DNA from: an uncultured Neomegalonema sp.
GTDB lineage: Bacteria; Pseudomonadota; Alphaproteobacteria; Rhodobacterales; Rhodobacteraceae
Direction of reading: 5' to 3'
NCBI GenBank assembly: GCA_937958345.1
Contig: CALGNW010000190.1
Coordinates: 1-11,557 of the forward strand
Length of the DNA: 11,557 bases
Shown here in pieces: positions 1 to 6,804 of the stretch (its first letter is position 1; the number at the start of each line of letters is the position of its first letter). The translations under genes and the position numbers were made by a program. The notes under the pieces are model-generated. The model saw nothing but the letters and a program-made list of their open reading frames with translations, was not told the DNA's origin and did not search any database.

Positions 1-1
1 T

Positions 2-727
2 GCGGTTGACGCAAGCGGTGCCGTAATCGGTGGTGGTTCGGGCGGCGGCAATGTCGCAATCCGCGGAACGCGTAACGCTTCCGGCCAGATCGTTGATCCT
101 TCGGGTCGTGTCATCACCGGCGCTGTTGGCGTCGATGGACAGGGCTTCGCAGTCAACGCAAACGGTCAGCGTCTCGCAGCGTCCGGTCAGGGCGGAGGCA
201 TCCGTGCTTCCTACGCTGGCGGTGGCGCAGGTGCGGGTTCGGGCGGCGCGGTGAAAACCTCGACCATCCAGATCCGTGTCGTCGATACGCCTCCTTCGGT
301 TCGCCGCGTAGCGATCCCAGGACGTACCGAGACGGTTAGCCGTCGTGTTGTTGCAACGCCTGCTTCGGTCCGCCGTGTGGTGGTTCCGGCGAAAACCCGC
401 CAGATCCAGCGCCGCGTGCTTGCCGCTCCTGCTACGGTAGAGAGCGTCGGCATTGCCGAAACGTACCGCAACGTAACGCGTCGCGAACTGGTATCGCCAG
501 AGTCGCTGCAGTGGCGTGAAATCCTTTGTGAGACCAACGCGTCTCCTGAGGTTATCCGTCGCCTCCAGCAGGCTCTCCGTGAGCGTGGATACTACCAGGG
601 CGCCATCGACGGCACCTTCGGTCCGTCCACCACCTCGGCTGTAACGCGTTACCAGCGTTCGAGCGGTGAGGGCACCGGTGGTCTGACCATGGATACCCTG
701 AAGTCGCTTGGCATCCGGGTACGCTAA
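2..727 (+). CDS. Repeat-containing envelope protein with C-terminal peptidoglycan-binding domain (5' partial)
   Basis: The reading frame is open from base 2 to a TAA at 725-727, so the gene starts left of the window; the internal GTG at 251 is only a valine codon within it. The visible N-terminal part is glycine-rich with short imperfect units (SGQIVDPSGRVITG, NANGQRLAASG). Next come four back-to-back 23-residue repeats (bases 263-538) with the pattern V-x-R-R-V-x-x-(T/S)P-x-S-V-x-x-V-x-(I/V)-P, the last ending WREILCETN. The C-terminal ~60 residues match a PG_binding_1 domain (RRLQQALRERGYY, GAIDGTFGPSTTSAV, RYQ), which binds murein non-covalently. Export is expected from that domain, but the signal peptide lies outside the window. 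Repeat proteins of this layout occur in alphaproteobacteria without a defined function that I know. Arg CGT and Gly GGT codons are common here, which may mean high expression. A terminator follows, so it is probably the last gene of its transcript. Confidence 0.85.
   Translation, partial: AVDASGAVIGGGSGGGNVAIRGTRNASGQIVDPSGRVITGAVGVDGQGFAVNANGQRLAASGQGGGIRASYAGGGAGAGSGGAVKTSTIQIRVVDTPPSVRRVAIPGRTETVSRRVVATPASVRRVVVPAKTRQIQRRVLAAPATVESVGIAETYRNVTRRELVSPESLQWREILCETNASPEVIRRLQQALRERGYYQGAIDGTFGPSTTSAVTRYQRSSGEGTGGLTMDTLKSLGIRVR
263..538 (+). repeat. Four tandem 69-bp (23-residue) coding repeats
   Basis: The units are 263-331, 332-400, 401-469 and 470-538, each exactly 23 codons with no insertion. 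They align at the protein level around V-x-(R)-R-V-x-x-(T/S)P and a second half ending (I/V)P-x-(K/R)T. Units 1 and 2 are most alike (SVRRVAIPGRT and SVRRVVVPAKT). Unit 4 has diverged most and carries the only cysteine of the array. The nucleotide copies differ at many synonymous sites, so the duplication is old. Confidence 0.85.
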
Positions 728-735
728 AAACTAAC

Positions 736-761
736 CGCATCTCCGCCACGGCGGGGATGCG
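736..761 (+). other. Hairpin 1 after the peptidoglycan-binding gene
   Basis: An 11-bp inverted repeat (736-746 with 751-761, one T-G wobble) encloses a 4-base loop. It starts 8 bases after the stop codon and has no T-run, so it is not a classical terminator by itself. It may protect the 3' end of the mRNA. Confidence 0.6.
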
Positions 762-763
762 AC

Positions 764-780
764 CTCGATTGCTCATCGAG
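764..780 (+). other. Hairpin 2, short stem
   Basis: CTCGAT at 764-769 pairs with ATCGAG at 775-780 around a 5-base loop. It sits between a larger hairpin and the terminator. The stem is short, so it could be chance, but its position in a row of three hairpins is notable. Confidence 0.35.
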
Positions 781-791
781 CTTCCAGATGC

Positions 792-819
792 GCCTCACCG
801 GAAACGGTGGGGCGTTTTC
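792..819 (+). terminator. Intrinsic terminator
   Basis: GCCTCACCG (792-800) and CGGTGGGGC (805-813) form a 9-bp GC-rich stem with one T-G wobble, capped by a GAAA (GNRA) tetraloop and followed by TTTTCT. It ends the transcript of the upstream peptidoglycan-binding gene. The rest of the gap up to nadK (820-963) holds small overlapping reading frames with no recognisable protein and no clear promoter. Confidence 0.85.
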
Positions 820-963
820 TGTTTGTGGCCTGTCAGAACCGCGTTGGCACAGACGGATCACCGGCATCTACCGCCCCTTGCCTTGCCTGCATCAAGGCAT
901 AGGATCGGGCGCGCATCAGCAAAGCCATCAGGGATTTGCACTTAGAACTCAGGACAGTGGACC

Positions 964-1731
964 ATGGAATTTGAGCGGATAGCCTTTGCCGCCAGCGACG
1001 CTGACGCGGCTCAGTCGGCTTTGGTCAAATTGCGCCATACTTACGGCTCGGTTCCGTTTGCCGAGGCCGATGTGATTGTCGCCCTTGGCGGTGACGGCTT
1101 CATGATTGGCATGCTGCACGAGGTGATGGCGCGCGGCACGCCTGTCTATGGCATGAACCGAGGCTCCGTCGGTTTCCTGATGAACGACTTTGACGAGACG
1201 TCGCTCCATGAACGATTGGCAGCGGCGCATGAAACTGTGATCCATCCCCTGCGCATGCGCGCCACCGATCAAAGCGGCCACAGCGTCGAAGCCCTTGCGA
1301 TCAACGAAGTGTCGATGTTGCGGGCCACGCGGCAGGCGGCGAAGGTCGCGATCAGTGTCGACGGGTCGACCCGACTTGAAGAACTGATCTGCGACGGCGT
1401 TCTGGTGGCAACCCCCGCCGGCAGCACAGCCTATAACCTGTCTGCCCACGGCCCCATCCTGCCAATCGAAGCGGAATTGCTCGCCGTCACTCCGATATCC
1501 GCGTTCAGGCCCCGGCGCTGGCGCGGCGCGTTGCTGCCGATGCGCGCTAAAATCCGCTTTGATGTGCTGGAACCGCGCAAACGCCCGGTCAACGCTGTTG
1601 CCGACTCGACCGAGATTCGCGCTGTTGATTGGGTAGAGGCGGAGGTGGCCAAAGAAGTGAGCCTGCGTCTGCTTTTTGACCCCGGCCATACGCTTGACGA
1701 ACGGATTTTGCGCGAGCAGTTCTTAAGCTGA
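964..1731 (+). CDS. nadK: NAD kinase
   Basis: This 255-residue cytoplasmic enzyme phosphorylates NAD+ at the 2'-hydroxyl of its adenosine ribose, using ATP, to make NADP+. The hallmark GGDG motif is at residues 42-45 within VIVALGGDGFMIG; its Asp is the proposed catalytic residue. The NAD-binding NE motif is at 114-115 (LAINEVSML), and the glycine-rich loop DGVLVATPAGSTAYNLSAHG lies at about 144-163. SAHGPI replaces the more common SAGGPI, which is usual in alphaproteobacteria. The C-terminal part FRPRRWRGALLP and FDPGH is also typical. The length fits the short alphaproteobacterial form. The ATG at 964 is preceded by AGGA at 951-954. The gene stands alone: a terminator lies upstream and a 138-base AT-richer gap follows. 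Confidence 0.96.
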   Translation: MEFERIAFAASDADAAQSALVKLRHTYGSVPFAEADVIVALGGDGFMIGMLHEVMARGTPVYGMNRGSVGFLMNDFDETSLHERLAAAHETVIHPLRMRATDQSGHSVEALAINEVSMLRATRQAAKVAISVDGSTRLEELICDGVLVATPAGSTAYNLSAHGPILPIEAELLAVTPISAFRPRRWRGALLPMRAKIRFDVLEPRKRPVNAVADSTEIRAVDWVEAEVAKEVSLRLLFDPGHTLDERILREQFLS

Positions 1732-1869
1732 GCCGGTTAACCAAACAGATAGTATCAAAGAACAATTTTATCCGCTAGAAACTGATATAAGAATTGCAAC
1801 TTGCGCCCTCCGGTCCGCGGTTGCGCGCACACGAAATGAACGACGGAAAGAGACAGGGGCAACGCGGGC
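1732..1869 (+). promoter_or_regulatory. Probable promoter region of the GTPase/kinase cluster
   Basis: This gap is clearly more AT-rich than the flanking genes, especially 1741-1800. A -10-like TATAAG lies at 1786-1791, but I find no convincing -35 element at the right distance and no sigma-54 -24/-12 pair. GGTTAACC at 1735-1742 is a perfect 8-base palindrome of unknown meaning. No terminator follows nadK, so readthrough from it is possible. Confidence 0.35.
1855..1859 (+). promoter_or_regulatory. Ribosome binding site supporting the GTG start at 1870
   Basis: AGGGG lies 10 bases before GTG 1870. No in-frame start exists upstream, because a TGA in the same frame lies at 1837-1839. The nearest upstream ATG (1836) is in another frame and stops after 20 codons. 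The next in-frame ATG would be at 1903. Confidence 0.5.
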
Positions 1870-3462
1870 GTGAGACAGCCGATCAATCCAAATTTTGAAC
1901 GGATGCGCCTTGAAGCCGAGCGTCAGCGACTTGCTGAACTTGAGGAGCGTTCGAGTACCCTGCGCGAAATGCTGGAGGCGCAGGTCGAGGCGGCCCAGCA
2001 AAGTAATCATGCGCTCAAGGCCGAAAATTCGGCACTAAAAAATGCTCTCGAGGCGCAGGCCAATAGCGGCGGTGCCAAGGCCGCCGAATTAGAGGCACGA
2101 TGTGAGGCGCTGGCCGCCGATCTTGCCGAGCGGATGGCAGCGGAGCGCCAGCAGCAGGCCGAACTTAAATCCCTCGGTGCGTCGCTGCGCGCGCAGGCTG
2201 ACGTTGAAAGGGAAACCGCCCGCGCCCTCGAGGCGCGTTGCGAGGCGCTGGCCGCACAACTGACCGAGCAGGCCGAAACGGATGCCGCCGCCGCCGAAAA
2301 GCTGTCGACTATCCATTCGTCGCTAACCCGCGAAGCCGAAACGGCGCAGGGCAGGGCCGCAAAGCTTGAAACAGAAATCGCTGATCTGAACGGCCGGTTG
2401 GCCGATGCCGATTTGGCCTCGTATGATCCCGAGCGCCTTCGTAAATTTATCGCGCCGGCCCTGACGGGTGCGCTGCGCGATGCCGGCCATGAACATCAGG
2501 ATGAAATGGTCAGCGCGATTGCGCCCTATATTATCGGGACCGTGAAGACCGAAATTCTGAACTCGGAAGACGAGCTGGTCGAGGCCATCCAGCCGCGTAT
2601 CGGGACGCTGATCCGTTCGGCCATTACGCAGGCGGTTGAGGATCTGAACCGCAAGGTCGATGATGCCCTGCCGGTTGACCGTTGGATTGCCTCGGCGAAA
2701 GGCCGGTTGACCGGCGCGCCCGCCGCAGGGTGGTTGTTGGAAGACGGTAACGCGTTTGTTGTCAAAGAGGCAATGCTGATTGAACGCCAGTCCGGTATCC
2801 TGCTGGCAAGCGAACGGAGCACGCTGGACGCCGGAGCAACCGCACCCGACGAGGACCTGATGGCCGGAATGATCGCGGCATTGCAGGGTTTTGCCAGCGA
2901 AGCCTATGGCGCGACCGGTGCAGGCGATTTGCGGCGGTTTTCGTTTACCGAGGATACGGTTTACCTGCGCGGAACACCGACGAAATTGCTTGCGCTGCGC
3001 TGTTCGGGGGTTGCGCCGCCCGAGGTCGAGTCGCGGGTTGACGATCTGCTGGAAACCGCGCTGGTTCGTATGCGCGGTGACGGCGGCGGCGATCTGCTGA
3101 TGCTCGATGATTTCAACCGTGCCGAGCCGGTTGATGCCGGCGGTGCAAGCGGATCGACGATTGCCGGTTATGCGCTGGCTGCGGCGGCGGCGGTGGTTGC
3201 CCTGATATGGAGCCACGGTTTTGTAAATAACGCGCATGAAACACGCTGGATAGCATCGGTCGAGCAGGCGATTGCGGGCGATACCCGTTTGACGCCTTAT
3301 CCTTTGACGGTGCGGCGCGACGAAAATGATGCGGCGATTGTTGTTTCGGGGCTTGTCCCGGATGAGGCCGCCTTGAAGGCACTGGAACAGAGGCTGGACT
3401 GGAACGCTTCGCCCGTGCCGATAAAACTTGATATTGCGTTGGTTTCGGGGGCAAATCGATGA
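1870..3462 (+). CDS. Coiled-coil single-pass membrane protein with Roadblock-like and BON-like regions, partner of a small GTPase
   Basis: I do not recognise a named gene for this 530-residue protein. Residues 12-180 are rich in Glu, Ala, Leu, Arg and Gln with heptad character, a long coiled coil that includes a 46-residue-spaced duplicate (LEARCEALAA at 74-83 and 120-129). Residues 185-280 form a helical segment (FIAPALTGALRDAGHE, AIQPRIGTLIRSAI). Residues 290-402 read like a Roadblock/LC7 or profilin-like fold: strands FVVKEAMLIERQSGILLAS, an acidic helix from DEDLMAGMIAALQGF, then strands and a helix. One membrane segment spans about 427-448. The C-terminal 80 residues (VVSGLVPDEAALKALEQRL) resemble a BON domain and should be periplasmic. 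From memory, related central regions occur in OmpA-type proteins encoded beside Ras-like GTPases in cyanobacteria and other bacteria; here no OmpA domain follows. The stop overlaps the GTPase start (ATGA). A role as membrane anchor or regulator of that GTPase is inference. Confidence 0.75.
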   Translation: MRQPINPNFERMRLEAERQRLAELEERSSTLREMLEAQVEAAQQSNHALKAENSALKNALEAQANSGGAKAAELEARCEALAADLAERMAAERQQQAELKSLGASLRAQADVERETARALEARCEALAAQLTEQAETDAAAAEKLSTIHSSLTREAETAQGRAAKLETEIADLNGRLADADLASYDPERLRKFIAPALTGALRDAGHEHQDEMVSAIAPYIIGTVKTEILNSEDELVEAIQPRIGTLIRSAITQAVEDLNRKVDDALPVDRWIASAKGRLTGAPAAGWLLEDGNAFVVKEAMLIERQSGILLASERSTLDAGATAPDEDLMAGMIAALQGFASEAYGATGAGDLRRFSFTEDTVYLRGTPTKLLALRCSGVAPPEVESRVDDLLETALVRMRGDGGGDLLMLDDFNRAEPVDAGGASGSTIAGYALAAAAAVVALIWSHGFVNNAHETRWIASVEQAIAGDTRLTPYPLTVRRDENDAAIVVSGLVPDEAALKALEQRLDWNASPVPIKLDIALVSGANR

Positions 3463-3980
3463 AAGCGCATAAGGTGATTGTCGTCGGTGATTTCGGGGTC
3501 GGGAAGACCTCGCTGATCCGTCGGTATGTTCTGGACGTTTTTAGTGATCAATATCGCGCGACTCTCGGTGTTCATCTTTACAAGCATACCGATACCATTC
3601 CGATTGCGGGAACCGAAGAACAGGTGCGCCTTGTGCTCTGGGATATTGAGGGTGCGCCGCTGCCGGGCGAACAAATGATGCGCTATTCTCTCGGTGCTTC
3701 GGGGGCGATTGTCGTTGGAGATTTGACCCGCCCCGATATGGCCGAGCCGATGCGCAGGGCTGCCGATATGGTCGAGGCGCGATTGCCGGGACGTCCGATT
3801 GGCATTGCCCTGAACAAACGTGATATCGCCCCCGCGCCCGATGATGCGAGCGTGGCGGCATTAAAAGACCGGTACGGGGCATTGATTGCCTGTACCAGTG
3901 CGAAGACCGGCGATGCGGTGCCGAACCTGTTCCGCGATTTGACGAAGCGGATTCTGGGCGGAAAGGCGGGCACTGTATGA
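3459..3980 (+). CDS. Small Ras/Rab-like GTPase
   Basis: This 173-residue protein is a single GTPase domain. G1/P-loop is GDFGVGKT at 10-17; the G2 threonine is T35 (YRATLGV); G3 is WDIEG at 61-65; G4 is NKRD at 119-122; G5 is TSAK at 146-149. The position of the catalytic glutamine (Ras Gln61), straight after the G3 glycine, is alanine (A66), so intrinsic hydrolysis may be slow or rely on a partner. There is no C-terminal cysteine for lipidation, so any membrane attachment would need a partner. Such Ras-like GTPases are known in bacteria (MglA, Rup groups) and often act in polarity or signalling. Its ATG overlaps the stop of the coiled-coil membrane protein, and its own stop overlaps the kinase start, both as ATGA, which implies translational coupling. 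GGGGG at 3447-3451 can serve as ribosome binding site. The family call is firm; the molecular role is not known. Confidence 0.93.
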   Translation: MKAHKVIVVGDFGVGKTSLIRRYVLDVFSDQYRATLGVHLYKHTDTIPIAGTEEQVRLVLWDIEGAPLPGEQMMRYSLGASGAIVVGDLTRPDMAEPMRRAADMVEARLPGRPIGIALNKRDIAPAPDDASVAALKDRYGALIACTSAKTGDAVPNLFRDLTKRILGGKAGTV

Positions 3981-5092
3981 GTGACGGATCGACCTTCGAC
4001 GTTCAGGTCTTGCTCGAAGGTGCGCGAATCGTTGCCGTGCGGATTGATGATGAGATGATCGTCAAAGAAGTCGTCGGCGACTGGTGTGAGATTCCCGTCG
4101 GCGAAGATGTGCGCGATGCCGTGCCCGCGCTGATCGGCCTGGAAGACGAGCTGGCGCAAGAGCTGCCGTATATTCAAATGCCGTTTGTCTCGTTGGGTGA
4201 CAGTCACGAAACACCGGTTGCGATCTCGGTCCAGCGTGATTGGAAAACAGAGGCGCTGTGGGTTCTGTTACGCGATGTCAGCGAGGAAGCAGCGGTTCAG
4301 GAGCGTCTTGTGCATCAGCATAATGCGTTGTCGCTGGCCCACCGCGAACTGGCCGCCGCCCGCGATGCCGCGCTGATGGCGGATAATGCAAAGACGCGCT
4401 TTTTGGCAAATGTGAGCCACGAGTTGCGCACACCGTTGAATGTAGTCATCGGCGGTGCGTCAATTCTGCGTAAACCGCGCGAGACCCCGCTGCCTGTCGA
4501 GGATGTGCTGGCGTTTTCGAACGATATCCATGACAGCGGCGTTTTGCTGTTGCAGTTGGTCGATGACCTGATTGATTTATCACGTGCCGAGACGGGCAAC
4601 CTGACCATTCACGAAGAGTGGTGTCAGCCGTCGGGGATCATTGACGAAATGATCCGCCTGACGCGCGGTTTGGCCGAAGCGGAGGGTATCGTGATCGCGT
4701 ATCACCCCTCGGCAAACACGCCCGAAATTTATGCCGACCCGCGCAGGGTGAAGCAGATATTGCTCAACTTGCTGTCCAATGCTGTCAAGGTTTGCAAGCC
4801 GGGCGCAAGTATTGCGGTTGAAACATCGGTTGCCGGCAGTGGAGACTTTGTCCTGATCGTGCGGGATGACGGGCCGGGCATGAGCGAAGCGGATCTCGCG
4901 ATTGCTCTGGAGCCGTTTGGCCAGCCGAATGCGGAAACCCGCGCGCGGGGGACCGGCCTGGGGCTTGCGATTGTCCGGCGTTTAGCCGCGTTGCATCAGG
5001 CGGAGTTCTCGATTGAAACGGCACCGGGCGAGGGCCTTGCCGCGATTACGCGATTTCCGGCAGAGCGCCTTGCGGCGAGTGCGGGTCGCTAA
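3977..5092 (+). CDS. Soluble sensor histidine kinase with PAS-like N-terminus
   Basis: This 371-residue kinase has no membrane segment and so should be cytoplasmic. Residues 1-105 form an alpha/beta input region ending in WVLLRDVSEE, as PAS domains often do before a coiled coil; it lacks clear cofactor residues, so the ligand is unknown. A helix (about 105-135) leads into HisKA with the phospho-acceptor His148 in VSHELRTPLN. The HATPase domain has the N box NLLSNAVK (264-271), G1 box DDGPGM (297-302), F box residue F314 and G2 box GTGLGL (325-330). All catalytic motifs are intact, and there is no receiver domain. The start overlaps the GTPase stop. The probable partner is the response regulator encoded 86 bases downstream. 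Since the kinase has no sensor outside the membrane, the GTPase and its membrane partner are plausible inputs; this is inference from gene order. Confidence 0.92.
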   Translation: MSDGSTFDVQVLLEGARIVAVRIDDEMIVKEVVGDWCEIPVGEDVRDAVPALIGLEDELAQELPYIQMPFVSLGDSHETPVAISVQRDWKTEALWVLLRDVSEEAAVQERLVHQHNALSLAHRELAAARDAALMADNAKTRFLANVSHELRTPLNVVIGGASILRKPRETPLPVEDVLAFSNDIHDSGVLLLQLVDDLIDLSRAETGNLTIHEEWCQPSGIIDEMIRLTRGLAEAEGIVIAYHPSANTPEIYADPRRVKQILLNLLSNAVKVCKPGASIAVETSVAGSGDFVLIVRDDGPGMSEADLAIALEPFGQPNAETRARGTGLGLAIVRRLAALHQAEFSIETAPGEGLAAITRFPAERLAASAGR

Positions 5093-5178
5093 AGAAAACT
5101 TGAACGAGAGTATGTTTGATTTGTGGCTTCAAATCGTTTAATTCTGCGACTCATTTTGCGATTTAGAGGGCTGTCGCG
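5093..5178 (+). promoter_or_regulatory. AT-rich gap before the response regulator
   Basis: This 86-base gap is AT-richer than the genes around it and may hold a secondary promoter. TTGAAC at 5100-5105 could be a -35 element, but no good -10 hexamer lies 16-18 bases further on. I see no terminator, so readthrough from the kinase gene is likely. AGAGGG at 5165-5170 is a well-placed ribosome binding site, 8 bases before the ATG at 5179. Confidence 0.3.
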
Positions 5179-6732
5179 ATGAGTGATATGAGCGCCGACA
5201 TCGGCGGACTTGAAGATGCCCGTGTCCTGCTTGTGGAGGATACACCCGCCTTGGCGCGAACCTATCTCGGGTTCTTGCGGGACGAGCCGTATTCTGTTGA
5301 TCATGTCGAAAGCGGCGGGGCCGCGAAAGAAAAGCTGATTGAGGGCGGGATCGACCTTGTGCTGCTGGACCTGCGCCTGCCTGACATTTCGGGTCAGGAA
5401 GTACTGGGTTGGATGCGGGATCAGGGGATTTCTCTGCCCGTTATCGTTATCACCGCTCAGGGGTCGGTGGGCGTCGCCGTCGATGCCATGCGTGCCGGAG
5501 CCGTTGATTTCCTGATGAAACCTTTCGCGGAAGAACGCCTGCTGGTGTCAATCCGCAATCATCTGGACCAGAGCCGCTTCCTGAAGGCCGCCGCCGCAGA
5601 GGAAGCGGAGGTTTCCGAGCCCGCGCCGATGCCGGTTGCACCCGGACCGGATAAAAAGCCTCGGAAGCCCAGTGCGCCGTCCCCCGCCTTTGATGATGAT
5701 AGCGCGGACGGATTTTCGGGATTCATCGGGTCCAGTGTCCCGATGCGGGCGGTTTATCGCCTGATCCACAGCGCCGCCAAATCGAACGCCACTGTCTTTG
5801 TCACCGGCGAGAGCGGGACCGGCAAAGAGGTATGCTCGCAGGCGATTCACGATAACAGCCAGCGGGCAAAGAAAAAATTCGTCGCCATTAACTGCGCTGC
5901 CATCCCGGGCGAGTTGATGGAAAGCGAGATTTTCGGGCATATCAAGGGCGCGTTTACCGGCGCGACCGCCGACAAGCTGGGCGCGGCGAAGATTGCCCAT
6001 GGCGGGACTCTGTTTCTGGACGAAATTTGCGAGATGTCGCCCCATCTGCAAACCAAGCTGTTGCGCTTTATCCAGACGGGGACGTTCAATCCGGTCGGCC
6101 AGCCGACGCCCGAGCAGGTTGATGTGCGCTTTATCTGTGCGACGAACCGCAATCCGCTGGAAGAAGTGGCGGCGGGCCGCTTTCGCGAGGATCTTTACTA
6201 CCGGTTGCATGTCGTGCCGATTCACCTGCCGCCCCTGCGCGCGCGCGGCGACGATATGCTGTTGATCGGACAGCGCCTGCTGCTGCAATACGCGGCGGAA
6301 GAGGACAAGAACTTCACCGGGTTTTCCGAGGACGCGAAAGACGCGATTCGGGCCTATCAGTGGCCCGGAAACGTGCGCCAGTTGCAGAATATTCTGCGCA
6401 ACGGTGTCGTTTTGGGCGAGGGGCCGGAACTGACGGCGGCAATGCTGCGCGCGCCGGTCGGCCTTGCGGGACGTGCGCAGGGCGATGCGGCGCCGGTGCG
6501 ACATGCGCCTGCGGCGGCTGTCCGGCCCGATCGGCCCCAGACACCGCCAAATCCAAAAGATCTCAATGCCTTGGCCGAGGCTATCCGGCCTATGCACGAG
6601 GTTGAACGGGACGCGATTGAACGGGCCGTCGAGCTGTGTGGCGGTGACGTCAGGAAAGCCGCGGTTTTCCTGAATCTTTCGCCTGCGACCATTTACCGGA
6701 AGCAAAAACAATGGCGGGTTGAGGAAGTCTGA
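5179..6732 (+). CDS. NtrC-family sigma-54-dependent response regulator
   Basis: This 517-residue activator has the full three-domain layout. The receiver domain (about 14-130) has the acidic pair E20 D21, phospho-acceptor D64 (LLDLRLPD), T92 and K114 (MKPF). A Pro/Ala-rich linker follows (about 137-178). The AAA+ domain (about 180-410) has Walker A GESGTGKE (210-217), the sigma-54 contact loop GAFTGA (257-262), Walker B GGTLFLDEI (275-283), ATNRN (321-325) and WPGNVRQLQN (395-404). After a second Ala/Pro-rich linker (about 425-460) a Fis-type helix-turn-helix ends the protein (GGDVRKAAVFLNLSPATIYR, about 488-507). With every sigma-54 residue present, it should open promoters bound by RpoN holoenzyme when phosphorylated, presumably by the kinase just upstream. 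The domain order matches NtrC and LuxO, but I cannot assign a named orthologue. Target promoters are not evident in this window. Confidence 0.95.
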   Translation: MSDMSADIGGLEDARVLLVEDTPALARTYLGFLRDEPYSVDHVESGGAAKEKLIEGGIDLVLLDLRLPDISGQEVLGWMRDQGISLPVIVITAQGSVGVAVDAMRAGAVDFLMKPFAEERLLVSIRNHLDQSRFLKAAAAEEAEVSEPAPMPVAPGPDKKPRKPSAPSPAFDDDSADGFSGFIGSSVPMRAVYRLIHSAAKSNATVFVTGESGTGKEVCSQAIHDNSQRAKKKFVAINCAAIPGELMESEIFGHIKGAFTGATADKLGAAKIAHGGTLFLDEICEMSPHLQTKLLRFIQTGTFNPVGQPTPEQVDVRFICATNRNPLEEVAAGRFREDLYYRLHVVPIHLPPLRARGDDMLLIGQRLLLQYAAEEDKNFTGFSEDAKDAIRAYQWPGNVRQLQNILRNGVVLGEGPELTAAMLRAPVGLAGRAQGDAAPVRHAPAAAVRPDRPQTPPNPKDLNALAEAIRPMHEVERDAIERAVELCGGDVRKAAVFLNLSPATIYRKQKQWRVEEV

Positions 6733-6791
6733 GCCTCAGAAACCAATCCTTCAGATTTTAACCATAGCTTCGAGGCCTGATTACAGGATTC

Positions 6792-6795
6792 GGAG
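6792..6795 (+). promoter_or_regulatory. Ribosome binding site deciding the ATG start at 6805
   Basis: GGAG lies 9 bases before ATG 6805. This favours that ATG over the in-frame TTG at 6799, which would sit only 3 bases from the site. Confidence 0.6.
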
Positions 6796-6804
6796 ACGTT
6801 GATA

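Noticed and set aside
845..859. TGGCAC, a perfect sigma-54 -24 box, upstream of nadK
   Set aside because: The matching -12 position reads TC instead of GC, and a NAD kinase gene is not a usual sigma-54 target.
757..982. Two small + strand reading frames between the terminator region and nadK
   Set aside because: They overlap hairpins and each other, lack ribosome binding sites and match nothing recognisable.
949..1689. Long minus-strand reading frame (246 codons) opposite nadK
   Set aside because: It lies wholly antisense to a certain NAD kinase gene, has a composition typical of shadow frames, and shows no known motif.
5548..6711. Minus-strand frame of 387 codons opposite the response regulator, and a similar one at 6850-7926 opposite the ATPase
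   Set aside because: Both mirror well-supported + strand genes and are rich in Arg, Gln and His, as expected for antisense shadows; no domain is recognisable.
5179..6732. Calling the response regulator LuxO or NtrC
   Set aside because: Domain layout is shared by many regulators; neither glnA/ntrB nor quorum-sensing neighbours are present.
6734..6776. GCCTC/GAGGC inverted repeat between the regulator and the ATPase genes
   Set aside because: Stems of only 5 bases more than 30 bases apart, with no T-run, are expected by chance.
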